Source: SAR324 cluster bacterium
GTDB taxonomy: Bacteria; SAR324; NAC60-12
Length of the DNA stretch: 64,000 bases
Assembly: GCA_015231825.1 (NCBI GenBank)
Contig: JADGAV010000028.1
Coordinates: 1 to 64,000, forward strand
Direction: 5' to 3'
Below the pieces are notes generated by a model. The model was not told the DNA's origin. It worked only from the letters and a program-made list of their open reading frames with translations, and ran no database searches. This document shows positions 43,076 through 52,144 of the stretch, one piece after another. The translations under genes and the position numbers were made by a program. Positions within the stretch are counted from its first letter, which is position 1; every line of letters begins with the position of its first letter.

Positions 43076-44080
43076 ATGAATTTTCTTCATGTAAATTTTC
43101 TTCTTGGTTTTTTAATCATTCCTTTCATGTTAGCGTTGCATATCTATGGGCAACGCCAAAGGAAAAAATTTCTGCGGGAATTTGTAGATGAACGCCTTTG
43201 GAGTCATTTGCTTGCCGTTCCCAGCATCTTTAACAAACGTGTGAAACTCCTATTGCTATTGGGTGGAGTGGTGATGGGGATATTGGCTCTGGCCCAACCC
43301 CGCTGGGGATTTCAGTGGGAAGAAGTCCCTCATCATGGTGTTGATATTATTATCGCGTTGGATGTTTCACGGAGTATGCTGGCTCAAGATATCAATCCGA
43401 ACCGTCTCACACGAGCAAAACGAGAAATTACTGATCTGCTCAATCTGGTGGAAGGCGATCGAGTCGGACTCGTTGCATTTGCCGGGACCAGTTTTCTGCA
43501 GAGTCCATTGACATTGGACTATCGAGCAATCGAACTTTTCTTGGATGGTTTGGATACCGATTTAATTTCTATACAGGGGACCGCCATTGGACATGCTTTG
43601 CAAACTTCTATTCAAGCGTTTTCAGATACGCCTCGGGATGCAAGAGCTGTGATTTTGATCACAGACGGGGAAGATCATTCGGGGAATCTGGAAGGGATTG
43701 CTGATATGGCGAGCAGAGCAGGCGTAAAGCTCTTCATTATGGGAATTGGTCGACCCGAAGGGGCTCCTATACCAGATGCAAAAGGAGGATTTACCAAGCA
43801 TGAAGGAGAAATGGTGTTGAGCAAATTGAATGAAGCAGCACTGCAAAAACTGGCCTTGGCCACCGGGGGAAGTTATGTCCAATCCATTACGGGTGATTTA
43901 GACTTGGAAAAAATCTATTTTCAGGATATTCGAAGCAGTCTTGTATCAAAAGAACTCCAGTCGACTCGACGGCAGCTATGGAATGAGCAGTTTCAATGGT
44001 TTGTTTTGGTTGTCATTTTGTGTTGGATGATAGAGCCCTTGCTCTCAAGTCGGGTATTGAAAAAAAACGACAATTCCTAA
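43076..44080 (+). CDS. BatA-like VWA-domain membrane protein
   Basis: The 334-residue protein has an N-terminal transmembrane helix pair (about 5-25 and 58-75), a von Willebrand A domain (about 88-270) with a complete MIDAS site (DVSRS) and ITDGEDH, and a C-terminal helix near 312-328. This is the BatA/BatB layout of aerotolerance and MoxR-associated operons. No moxR or DUF58 gene is adjacent here, so the usual partners are elsewhere or absent. A FliN-type gene follows after 22 bases. The open frame begins with TTG at 43070, but ATG at 43076 is more natural. Confidence 0.9.
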   Translation: MNFLHVNFLLGFLIIPFMLALHIYGQRQRKKFLREFVDERLWSHLLAVPSIFNKRVKLLLLLGGVVMGILALAQPRWGFQWEEVPHHGVDIIIALDVSRSMLAQDINPNRLTRAKREITDLLNLVEGDRVGLVAFAGTSFLQSPLTLDYRAIELFLDGLDTDLISIQGTAIGHALQTSIQAFSDTPRDARAVILITDGEDHSGNLEGIADMASRAGVKLFIMGIGRPEGAPIPDAKGGFTKHEGEMVLSKLNEAALQKLALATGGSYVQSITGDLDLEKIYFQDIRSSLVSKELQSTRRQLWNEQFQWFVLVVILCWMIEPLLSSRVLKKNDNS

Positions 44081-44102
44081 TCACAAAAATTTTGAGATTA
44101 CA

Positions 44103-44417
44103 ATGGATTCTCCAAAAAAGAAGAAGCAAACTCAAGAAGAGATTCAGTCAATACAACTGGAAAAACTGCTTGACATGAAATTTAAAGCCCGGCTGATTTT
44201 GGGACAGTGCACCATGGAGATCGGCGATGTGCTGCGCCTGGGCCAGGGGGCGGTATTGGAATTGGACACACAGATCAATGAGTCGGTGCAGGTTTGGGTC
44301 AATGAAAAACCCGTTGCAAAAGCAGAAACCGTTGTGGTCAACGAACGTTTTGGAGCGAAAATTACTGAAATCGCCTCGAAAGAAGAGCGACTAAAAGATA
44401 TGACCGATGGGGACTGA
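44103..44417 (+). CDS. fliN: FliN-type flagellar motor switch protein
   Basis: The 104-residue protein is a single SpoA/FliN domain: KARLILGQCTMEIGDVLRLGQGAVLELD, VQVWVNEKPVAKAETVVVNERFGAKIT. This matches the C-ring protein that forms the base of the flagellar switch or, in relatives, the type III secretion sorting platform. The Lys-rich N-terminal tail is short. No other flagellar gene is nearby, which is unusual for FliN. The glycosyltransferase gene starts inside its last 11 bases, so the two are co-transcribed. Confidence 0.9.
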   Translation: MDSPKKKKQTQEEIQSIQLEKLLDMKFKARLILGQCTMEIGDVLRLGQGAVLELDTQINESVQVWVNEKPVAKAETVVVNERFGAKITEIASKEERLKDMTDGD

Positions 44418-45447
44418 AGCGTTTCAAAATATCTTACTGATTCAATTGCGTCGGATTGGTGATGTTTTAATGACCACTCCTTCCATTCGAGCTTTGCGGC
44501 ACGCCTTCCCCGATGCCCACATCACTTTCCTTACAGAAGCACCCTCTGATCAAGTTCTGAAACACAATCCCTTTCTCAACAAAGTGCTTGTGATTCGCCG
44601 AAAATCTCCGCTCAGCACATATTTGAAATTCCTGTGGGAATTGCGAAAAATGAATTTCGATCTCGTTATTGATTTTTTCAGCAATCCTCGCAGTGCCCAG
44701 ATCAGCTGGTTCAGTGGAGCATTACGACGAATAGGATTCAATTTTCCAGGGAGAGGATTTTTTTATACCGATCGTATTGCCTTGGGAGGAGAAAAATATG
44801 CGGCAGAACACAAATCCCTGCTCTTGAAAGAACTCGGAATTGAGGTCGATTCATGGGCACTGGACTTTCATATAAGCGATTCTGACCGCTTGTACGCGGA
44901 ACAGTTGTTCCAACAAATGGGACTCCAGTCTGTTGATTTTGTAGTCTCCATTTCTCCGGTTTCCAGACAGCCTTATAAAGTTTGGCCGCCTGATCGTTAC
45001 GCGCAAATCGCCGACAACCTGATTGAACGTTATGATGCAAAAATATTGTTTATCTACGGACCCGGAGAAATTATATTCGTGGACCAGGTTCGGCAATATA
45101 TGAAACACACAGCCTTGCCCGATTATGACATTCCTTCATTGTCCCAAACAAAGGCTATATTTGAAAAGGTTCAGTTGCATATCGGTAATGACAATGGACC
45201 TTGTCATTTTGCAATATCTGCCGGTATTCCGACAGTCACTGTTTTCGGCAGACCAAAAGCGGTCAATTGGAATCCTCCGGGCCAGTCTCGCCATTGTGCC
45301 GTAGAATATGATCCGGGTTGTAAAAATGACTGCCAATTTCCACATTGTGAACATCTGAATTGTATCAACGGAATTCAGGCGGAAACCGTGAAAAATGCAG
45401 TGTTTCACTCGATTGATCAATTTCAACTTGGAAAACCTTATGTATGA
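44407..45447 (+). CDS. Glycosyltransferase family 9 (LPS heptosyltransferase-like)
   Basis: This 346-residue GT-B enzyme has ILLIQLRRIGDVLMTTPSIRAL at the N-terminus and HIGNDNGPCHFAISAGIPTVTVFGRP near the C-terminus, the ADP-heptose-binding signature of heptosyltransferases (WaaC/WaaF/WaaQ type). It likely adds a heptose to LPS inner core in the cytoplasm-facing membrane. It overlaps fliN by 11 bases and the DUF4254 gene by eight. The HldE-like gene at 36.8 kb would supply part of the donor pathway. Confidence 0.92.
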   Translation: MGTEAFQNILLIQLRRIGDVLMTTPSIRALRHAFPDAHITFLTEAPSDQVLKHNPFLNKVLVIRRKSPLSTYLKFLWELRKMNFDLVIDFFSNPRSAQISWFSGALRRIGFNFPGRGFFYTDRIALGGEKYAAEHKSLLLKELGIEVDSWALDFHISDSDRLYAEQLFQQMGLQSVDFVVSISPVSRQPYKVWPPDRYAQIADNLIERYDAKILFIYGPGEIIFVDQVRQYMKHTALPDYDIPSLSQTKAIFEKVQLHIGNDNGPCHFAISAGIPTVTVFGRPKAVNWNPPGQSRHCAVEYDPGCKNDCQFPHCEHLNCINGIQAETVKNAVFHSIDQFQLGKPYV

Positions 45448-46057
45448 TGTGAAGTCTCTGCTGGAACGGCAAATGGATCAAGTTAACTTGTGGCATAGAG
45501 AATCTCCAGACGATGTTAATCAGTTTTCAAGCGCTGAGAGCGCAAAGCAGTTTTTCGAAAAAGTAACGCTGCAGCATAAAACCAATTACATGCTATGGCA
45601 TCAGGAAGATCTGGCACGTGATGACGAAGCAACTGATCAGCAAATTGCCGCTGTCAAACGAAGAATCGATCAATTGAATCAGCAACGCAACAATCTGATT
45701 GAAGAACTGGATGAAGCGATCCTTATCGAACTCCGTTCAAAAAACATCAAACAAAGCCACGATGCCGCAATGAATAGTGAAACACCGGGAAGTGTAATTG
45801 ACCGGCTTTCCATCAATGCGCTCAAAATTTACCACATGCATGAAGAAAGCATCAGAGAAGATGCGGGAGCAGAACATCGTCGAGCCAGTTTCGAGAAGGT
45901 TGAGATTCTTAATGAACAGCGAAGGGATCTTGGGAACTGTCTGGAAGTCCTGATGGAGGATCTCATTCAAGGAAAAAAAATTCTAAAAGTCTATCGCCAA
46001 CTGAAAATGTACAATGACCCTACTCTGAATCCGGTGCTCTATAAAAAGAATAAATGA
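45440..46057 (+). CDS. DUF4254 family protein
   Basis: The 205-residue mostly helical protein starts at ATG 45440; the open frame reaches 45395. The family block is visible: QVNLWHRE, NYMLWHQEDLARDDEATDQQIAAVKRRIDQLNQQRN and RSKNIKQSHDAAMNSETPGSVIDRLSINALKIYH. DUF4254 has no known function but often sits beside heptosyltransferase genes. Here it overlaps one by eight bases and the next gene by four. A role in envelope sugar chemistry is inference. No enzyme motif is seen. Confidence 0.85.
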   Translation: MYDVKSLLERQMDQVNLWHRESPDDVNQFSSAESAKQFFEKVTLQHKTNYMLWHQEDLARDDEATDQQIAAVKRRIDQLNQQRNNLIEELDEAILIELRSKNIKQSHDAAMNSETPGSVIDRLSINALKIYHMHEESIREDAGAEHRRASFEKVEILNEQRRDLGNCLEVLMEDLIQGKKILKVYRQLKMYNDPTLNPVLYKKNK

Positions 46058-46506
46058 CTGACGAAGATGAAGCGTTGATGAAAAAAGCGATCGAACTGGG
46101 CAAACGGGCGCTTGGTTCGACCGGAGACAATCCCTCGGTTGGCTGTATTATTGTCTTCAATGGAAATATTCTTGGAATGGGCATGACACATCCTCCGGGA
46201 GGTCCTCATGCAGAAATCAGTGCTTTGTCTGATGCAAACCAGCAAAACAATTCAGTTGCTGGAGCGACACTGTACTCTACGGTCGAACCGTGTACTTTTT
46301 TCGGTAGAACCCCTCCTTGCACGAAAGCAATTATTGAAAAAAAAATTCAGCGAGTCGTGATAGGAATTCGAGATCCTCATCCCAGAGTCCAGGGGTCCGG
46401 CGTTCGGCAACTGCAGGACGCAGGAATCGAAGTCACAGAAAATGTCTGCCAGGCTCTGGTCAAAGACTATTTGAGCGAATGGCTGCGATCCTATCTCCCC
46501 TTATAA
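46054..46506 (+). CDS. RibD-type deaminase, stand-alone domain
   Basis: The 150-residue protein matches the N-terminal deaminase half of RibD: zinc ligands in PHAEIS (H52 with catalytic E54) and EPCTFFGRTPPC (C80 and C89), with IRDPHPRVQGSGV. The reductase half is absent, so it either works with a separate reductase or deaminates another pyrimidine-like substrate. It starts within the last four bases of the DUF4254 gene. A link to riboflavin synthesis is plausible but no other rib gene is here. Confidence 0.9.
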   Translation: MTDEDEALMKKAIELGKRALGSTGDNPSVGCIIVFNGNILGMGMTHPPGGPHAEISALSDANQQNNSVAGATLYSTVEPCTFFGRTPPCTKAIIEKKIQRVVIGIRDPHPRVQGSGVRQLQDAGIEVTENVCQALVKDYLSEWLRSYLPL

Positions 46507-46702
46507 ATCTGAAATTCTCCAAATGGCAATTCTGGTTTCGGGTTTTCTTCGAATTACCCTCTCATTCTTTTCCAAACGAATCAGCAACAAACAAGTCGTC
46601 ATCATGCTTGGAAGCATTTAAATGGAGATGATTTTGATTGTTCACGCAGTTATAAATTTATTTTCAGCAACTTTGGTCTCGTTCTGCACAGAAAATCCAA
46701 TT

Positions 46703-47044
46703 TTAAATGGAATTTTTCTGTTCCAAAACAGAGTCAAATTGATGATGCCAACCGCTGAATCCCCGATCCATGCTATAAACATCTTTAAAACCCATTTCTT
46801 GAAAATAGGCTGCCCCTCCTTGGCTCGAAACACCATGATAGCAGTATAAAATATGGGTTTGCGATTTGTCTGCGGTTCCAATGATTTCATTGAGATTGTC
46901 ATCATTGACTAAGATCGCTCCTGGAATGTGAGCGGTTTGATAAGATCCAGGATCTCTGACGTCTAAAAATACGGCTGACTGTTGATCCAGTCTTTGTTTT
47001 GCTTCATCCACCGAAATGGTTTTGATCTCAATTTCGTCTTGCAT
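46703..47044 (-). CDS. Rhodanese-like domain protein (GlpE type)
   Basis: This 113-residue single rhodanese domain has the active-site Cys at C68 in YCYHGVSSQ and the helical CH2 motif DRGFSGW near the C-terminus. It transfers sulfane sulfur, for example thiosulfate to cyanide or to a thiol acceptor. An AGGAAAAGCG SD precedes ATG 47044. It lies leftward and downstream of the sugar locus, about 260 bases after the GH2 stop, and is not obviously part of it. Confidence 0.9.
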   Translation of the reverse strand: MQDEIEIKTISVDEAKQRLDQQSAVFLDVRDPGSYQTAHIPGAILVNDDNLNEIIGTADKSQTHILYCYHGVSSQGGAAYFQEMGFKDVYSMDRGFSGWHHQFDSVLEQKNSI

Positions 47045-47301
47045 CGCTTTTCCTGTTTTACCTCAAAAAAAATAAGTAATTTCAAACTTTTTTCACCTGG
47101 GCATAGGATAGTGTTTAGGACTGAACAATTGATTGGTTTCTATTTGTTTGCTTAAAAAATCTGTCAATACTGTTAATCCGGAAAAGATCCAAACCAGGCG
47201 AAAACTACAAAATAAAATAGCACTGATTTGGTACTATTTGAAAGTTTAAAATTCGCAACGGTTCATTCTTTTCCTGTAAAATTTAGCTCATCGGTCGAAG
47301 T

Positions 47302-49797
47302 TTAAGAATGCATTCTCGACAAAGATCCGGAATCAGAGAAGGTATCCCACAAGCTTCTGACCACGATGCTTTTCTGAAACTCTTCATAATCTGCTGCTTG
47401 GGAAGGATAAATCCTGCAAGCTGCAGGTTGATCAGGAAAAATGTGGAAAAAGCGGTTGGAAAAGGAAGCATCACCGCCAGAATATTCGGGCCATACCCAA
47501 AGTGCAGGAGATTTTGCGGTAATTGTGACCGTATAACTTCCGTCATCTTCCTCCTGTACGCTAGTTTTCAATTCAGGATCTTTCAAGATCAGATGTTTGG
47601 GACGTTCAAAAAAGGAGACATTGGTTGAGGTCGTCTGCCCATTCTCCTGCAGTTCCAGCCTCAAAAGGAGGCACCGGGAATTCACTTTTGTTACATGCTG
47701 AATCCGACTCACCTGTATGCTTTCCTGAGCGTTGGCCTGGAAACGGGTTGATTCCGAGTGCAGTAACTGGCCTGTGGTATCAAACAAAGTGCTGATGAGT
47801 TCTCCTTCTGCCGCTTTCAGTCGATCGTTGGTAACAAAAATATCTGCAGACAAATTGTCGGGATTTTCAACGGCAGAAACCAGCAAAGGAGCGTTAAAAT
47901 CACGTGCCATATAATGCAAAGCTTTCCACCGTCCCAAAAAATCGATGGAAGACCAGCTGGGACCCTGCCAACAGTCGTTGAGTTGCCAATATAGAGTTCC
48001 CATTCCTCTTGGCATAGAACGCCTCCAGTGTTCCACTGCATATTTCATTGCCATTCCCTGGAGGATTTGTGAAAGCCAGAGCGTCATTTCAAAATTTTTC
48101 GGCATCAGAAACCAGGAAAGCATATAGTCAATAATAGCGCTGTTTCCAATAGGACTGCGTTGATGATGTTCCATAACAAAACTGGTAATGTTACGATCTT
48201 CTTCCGAGGTATACGAAAAAACCGTCTCTGGTTCTGGAAATGATTGAAAACCAAACTCACTGTTGAAACGATGTTCACAGGTGCGATACCACTCAAAAGG
48301 CTTGCGACCATGCCAAACGTCCCAAAGATGAGCATCTCCATGAGACGGGTTATTGTGATCCAGGCGATTCCCTATTGGAGAATGGGGGCTTGACGGCCAA
48401 TAATTTCTTTGTGGATCAAATTGTTCGACTTGCGATTGCAATACATCATCGAACAAAAATTTATATTCCTCCCATGTCATTTTTCCCACACCTTCGCCCA
48501 GCAGGATTTCGGAGATTTGTTCCAGTTCATTGTTTCCACACCACAGTGCGATTGAAGGATGATGTCTGAGGCGTTTAATATTTTCTTCGGCTTCTTTTCC
48601 TACACTCTCTATAAACTCTGCATCAAACGCAGGATAAGCAGAGCAGGCAAACATAAAATCCTGCCAGACACAAATCCCGTACTGGTCACAGAATTCGTAA
48701 AACGAATCATTCTCATAAATACCTCCTCCCCAGACGCGCAGCATATTCATATTCGCATCGGCGGCGCTTTTAACGAGAAATTCATAGTGTTCGTCAGTGA
48801 CGCGTGTGACGAAAGTATCGGCGGGAATCCAATTGGCACCTTTTGCAAAAAATGGTTTCCCGTTGACGACAAACTGGAACGACTGTCCCCATTGATCATC
48901 CTTTGTTTCCAAGAAAAGGCGGCGCAAACCAATTGTCTTTGTTTGCTCATCAATTACGTGATTCTTTTTTAACAGTTGGATTGAGATTTGATAGAGCGTT
49001 TGCTCTCCCATTCCATTTGGCCACCAAAGGCAAGGAGATGAAATAAGCAATTCCAGGCTTGTCTGGCGCCCGGTTATTTTGGATTCTTCGACACTGATCT
49101 GCTGCCCCTCTTTGAGCATTTCGATTCGGGTAGATAAATCAAGTTCCTTAAACAGTTCTGTTTCCACGACAATCTTCAAAAGAACCTGATCTTTGCCATG
49201 TTCCTGCAAAATTTGAATATCAAGAAGACGGGCATCGTTGCAGCCAACGATTTCAATGGTTCGCCAAATGCCTGCAGTGATGCACATGGGACCCCAATCC
49301 CAGCCAAAATTACAGGGGCTTTTGCGGATGCGATTCCCTCCATCAATGCGATGATGACCCAACCCTGTTTGATTCAAAAACCGTTTTTCCTGGGCTCGGT
49401 TGACCCGGGGAAAGGGGGATTCAAAACAGATCTCTAAAGTGTTTGATCCGATTTCGAGATAGGGTTTGATATCAAATTCCCAGACTCGAAATTGATTGTC
49501 AGTTTTGCCAAGAAGACTCTCATTGACTTTGATGCTTGCCAAAGTATCCAGCCCCAGGCATTTCAATATCACGCAATCATATTCAAGAAGCTTCTCTTCA
49601 ACGATAAATGTCCTGGAATATTCCCAAGTTGATTCTCCAATCCACATCAACTGAAGCTCGTTGTCCCGAAAATGAGGATCCTCAATTTTTCCATTGTCCA
49701 GCAAATCCGTATGGACACATCCAGGAACCGTTGCCTTCATTGTTTCTGGATTGCCTTGTTTTTTAAACTTCCAAGGTCCGTTGAGATCTATTTTCAC
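47302..49797 (-). CDS. Cytoplasmic GH2 beta-mannosidase
   Basis: This 831-residue exo-beta-mannosidase of glycoside hydrolase family 2 removes terminal beta-linked mannose. The layout is sugar-binding domain (1-190), immunoglobulin-like domain, TIM barrel (300-650) and C-terminal beta domains. Acid/base Glu is in WCGNNE (E424) and nucleophile Glu in NSEFGFQSFP (E514). TGLGHHRIDGGNRIRKSPCNFGWDWGP is a strong beta-mannosidase block. I start at GTG 49797, which has AGGGGA just upstream; the open frame reaches TTG 49827. It has no signal peptide, so substrates are imported first. It is the last gene of the sugar operon, after a GH3 enzyme. Confidence 0.92.
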   Translation of the reverse strand: MKIDLNGPWKFKKQGNPETMKATVPGCVHTDLLDNGKIEDPHFRDNELQLMWIGESTWEYSRTFIVEEKLLEYDCVILKCLGLDTLASIKVNESLLGKTDNQFRVWEFDIKPYLEIGSNTLEICFESPFPRVNRAQEKRFLNQTGLGHHRIDGGNRIRKSPCNFGWDWGPMCITAGIWRTIEIVGCNDARLLDIQILQEHGKDQVLLKIVVETELFKELDLSTRIEMLKEGQQISVEESKITGRQTSLELLISSPCLWWPNGMGEQTLYQISIQLLKKNHVIDEQTKTIGLRRLFLETKDDQWGQSFQFVVNGKPFFAKGANWIPADTFVTRVTDEHYEFLVKSAADANMNMLRVWGGGIYENDSFYEFCDQYGICVWQDFMFACSAYPAFDAEFIESVGKEAEENIKRLRHHPSIALWCGNNELEQISEILLGEGVGKMTWEEYKFLFDDVLQSQVEQFDPQRNYWPSSPHSPIGNRLDHNNPSHGDAHLWDVWHGRKPFEWYRTCEHRFNSEFGFQSFPEPETVFSYTSEEDRNITSFVMEHHQRSPIGNSAIIDYMLSWFLMPKNFEMTLWLSQILQGMAMKYAVEHWRRSMPRGMGTLYWQLNDCWQGPSWSSIDFLGRWKALHYMARDFNAPLLVSAVENPDNLSADIFVTNDRLKAAEGELISTLFDTTGQLLHSESTRFQANAQESIQVSRIQHVTKVNSRCLLLRLELQENGQTTSTNVSFFERPKHLILKDPELKTSVQEEDDGSYTVTITAKSPALWVWPEYSGGDASFSNRFFHIFPDQPAACRIYPSQAADYEEFQKSIVVRSLWDTFSDSGSLSRMHS

Positions 49798-49885
49798 GGG
49801 GTTCCCCTGCTGTAAAATTGCAATCAATGAGTTTTTCTAACGGCAGATAAAAATTGTACTGACTGATGAGCATCCTCTAATTTTT

Positions 49886-49918
49886 AAATTTCAGTGACGC
49901 CTTTCACCACTGAAATTT
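49886..49918. other. Perfect 11-bp inverted repeat between the GH3 and GH2 genes
   Basis: AAATTTCAGTG at 49886-49896 pairs with CACTGAAATTT at 49908-49918 around an 11-base loop. On the minus-strand transcript it lies 40 bases after the GH3 stop and about 90 before the GH2 start. No U-run follows on that strand, so it may stabilise or attenuate the message. On the plus strand a T-run does follow (TTTTTT at 49921-49926), but no plus-strand gene precedes it. Confidence 0.6.
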
Positions 49919-49958
49919 CCTTTTTTCAAGAGCGTCTAAAAATCAAAAATGCTCCGAT

Positions 49959-52121
49959 TCATTCGATGACAGTGATGATTGTTTTCAGCAAATCCTCATC
50001 ACGCGACGAACTGCCGACCATGATTTCAAAGCCTCCTGGTTCTACAAGCCATTCTTCTTTTTGATTGACCAGGGCTAGTGCCTCAAAAGGTAAATCGAAC
50101 CTTGCGGTTTTCTTTTCTCCCGGTTCCAGGAGGACTCTTTGAAACCCTTTCAGTTCTTTAACTGGGGTTGTGACGGAGCTGAATTGGTCATTGATATAGA
50201 GTTGAACAATTTCAGTTCCTGCCAAGTCCCCTGTATTTTCGATATCCACGGAAACAATCAACGTTTCTTCCTGTTTCAATTCCGGAGATGAAACTCGAAG
50301 ATTTGAATAGTGATAGGTTGTATAGGAAAGTCCGAATCCAAAAGGAAATAAAGGTTGTGCAGTCATATCGATATAACGGTCGCTGTGCCAGCCGGGGAGC
50401 TGATTGTAAAACACGGGTTGCTGACCGAGATGTCGAGGAAAAGAAATGGTCAGTTTGCCACAAGGATTCCAGTCGCCAAACAACACCGAGGCCACCGCAT
50501 GACCTCCTTGTGAACCCGGGTTCCATGCTTCCAGAATGGCATCAGCATTTTCTGCAATCCAGGGGATTGTGAGAGGTTTTCCATTGATCAAAATAACAAG
50601 CAGCGGTGTTCCAGTGGACTTGATGGCCTCGAGAAGTTCCTGTTGCGCTCCTGTCAGGTTCAAATCGGCTCGGTCCCGAGTTTCCCCAATCATATCCAAA
50701 TCGTCGCCGACCACAACAATGGCCACATCCGCTTTGAGGGCAAGCGCAGCAGCTTCCTGAATGCTTTGCTTTTGAGGATCATAAAGGTCACACCCCTCGT
50801 TATAGTAAATTTTTTGCTGAGGTCCGGTTCTGGATTGAATCCCCTCAAGAATCGTGACCGAATCAGGATGCATACCTTTCGTCTTTTTCCTGTTGCGTTT
50901 ATCTTGCGTGCCGGGACCGAATGACCAGTCTCCCAGCTGCGCGTATAGATTGTCAGCATTTGGGCCAATAACGGCAATATTCTGAATTTTTTTAGAAAGA
51001 GGGAGGAGGTAATTTTCATTTTTCAGGAGCACCATAGATTGAAGGGCACTCTCATATGCTTTATTTCGGTGGGTGATGCAGCCGATTATTCCATCACTTT
51101 GTTGAGGAAAACGTTTATGATCAAACAATCCCATCTGGAATTTTATTGTAAGGATGCGCAAACATGAGGCATCCAGCAACTCTTCCTTGATTTTTCCTGA
51201 TTTGACTAACTGCAGAGCTTCATCGTAAAACCCTGGCGTGGTCATGACCATATCATTTCCTGACAGAATTCCTTGTTCGGCAGCGTGGTTTAAAGAGGAA
51301 CATGTTTTCTGTTCCCGATGCATCCGGCCGATGTTGTCCCAGTCAGTGACAACAAATCCTTTAAAGTTCCATTCATCTTTTAAAACTTCCTTCAATAACC
51401 AGGGATTGGCGGAGCACGGAACTCCATCCATCGCTTGATATGCTGTCATGAAAGTCGCGCATCCTGCCTTGACAGCTTCATGAAAGGGAGGAAGAAAAAT
51501 GCTGCGCAGTTTTCGCCTCGAACAATCTCCTTCTGAAGAATCGCGTCCCCCCTGGGTTTCTCCATGTGCAGCATAATGCTTGGCACAAGCAATAATTCGT
51601 TCCGGCGCAGAAAGATCATCCCCCTGGTAACCACGAATCATTGCCGCAGCCAACTTTCCAATCAAATAAGGATCCTCTCCAAAAGTTTCATCCACACGTC
51701 CCCAGCGACTGTCTCTGCCGATGCAGAGAACGGGGGAAAAGGTCCAATGCAATCCTGTTTGAAGGACTTCTTTCGCCGTAATTTCTGCCACTTCTTCCAG
51801 AAGTTCAATATTCCAACTCGAGGCCAGTGCCAGCTGTGTTGGAAACACTGTGGCACCGTCGTGAAATGCATGGCCATGGATCGCATCAATGCCGAAAATT
51901 ATAGGAATTCCAAGCCGGGTTTGTTGTGCCAAATGCTGAAGGCGAATCACCTCCTTCCCTGTGGTGTGAAGAAATGAACCGACATTTTTTTCAAATATCC
52001 AGGTTTCCGGTTGACGCCTTCCATCCACTTGGCACATCTGACCTACTTTTTCCGGCAAGGTCATCTGGAGGAGCAAATCTTTGGCGCGTTCATCAGGACT
52101 GTGTGTCGAATCACGATACAT
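49959..52121 (-). CDS. Cytoplasmic GH3 beta-glucosidase
   Basis: The 720-residue enzyme has the three-part GH3 layout: an N-terminal TIM-like domain with nucleophile D260 in GFVVTDWDN, an alpha/beta sandwich (about 365-590) with GETRDRADLNLTGAQQELL, and a C-terminal fibronectin-like domain (about 610-715). SPVLCIGRDSRWGRVDETFGEDP and AKHYAAHGETQGGRD are beta-glucosidase blocks. It cleaves terminal beta-glucose from oligosaccharides. There is no signal peptide, unlike most GH3 enzymes of the BglX type. AAAAAGGACC precedes the ATG. It follows the Gfo/Idh gene and precedes the beta-mannosidase gene in the same leftward run. Confidence 0.93.
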   Translation of the reverse strand: MYRDSTHSPDERAKDLLLQMTLPEKVGQMCQVDGRRQPETWIFEKNVGSFLHTTGKEVIRLQHLAQQTRLGIPIIFGIDAIHGHAFHDGATVFPTQLALASSWNIELLEEVAEITAKEVLQTGLHWTFSPVLCIGRDSRWGRVDETFGEDPYLIGKLAAAMIRGYQGDDLSAPERIIACAKHYAAHGETQGGRDSSEGDCSRRKLRSIFLPPFHEAVKAGCATFMTAYQAMDGVPCSANPWLLKEVLKDEWNFKGFVVTDWDNIGRMHREQKTCSSLNHAAEQGILSGNDMVMTTPGFYDEALQLVKSGKIKEELLDASCLRILTIKFQMGLFDHKRFPQQSDGIIGCITHRNKAYESALQSMVLLKNENYLLPLSKKIQNIAVIGPNADNLYAQLGDWSFGPGTQDKRNRKKTKGMHPDSVTILEGIQSRTGPQQKIYYNEGCDLYDPQKQSIQEAAALALKADVAIVVVGDDLDMIGETRDRADLNLTGAQQELLEAIKSTGTPLLVILINGKPLTIPWIAENADAILEAWNPGSQGGHAVASVLFGDWNPCGKLTISFPRHLGQQPVFYNQLPGWHSDRYIDMTAQPLFPFGFGLSYTTYHYSNLRVSSPELKQEETLIVSVDIENTGDLAGTEIVQLYINDQFSSVTTPVKELKGFQRVLLEPGEKKTARFDLPFEALALVNQKEEWLVEPGGFEIMVGSSSRDEDLLKTIITVIE

Positions 52122-52144
52122 AATGGTCCTTTTTCAATAGGTTT

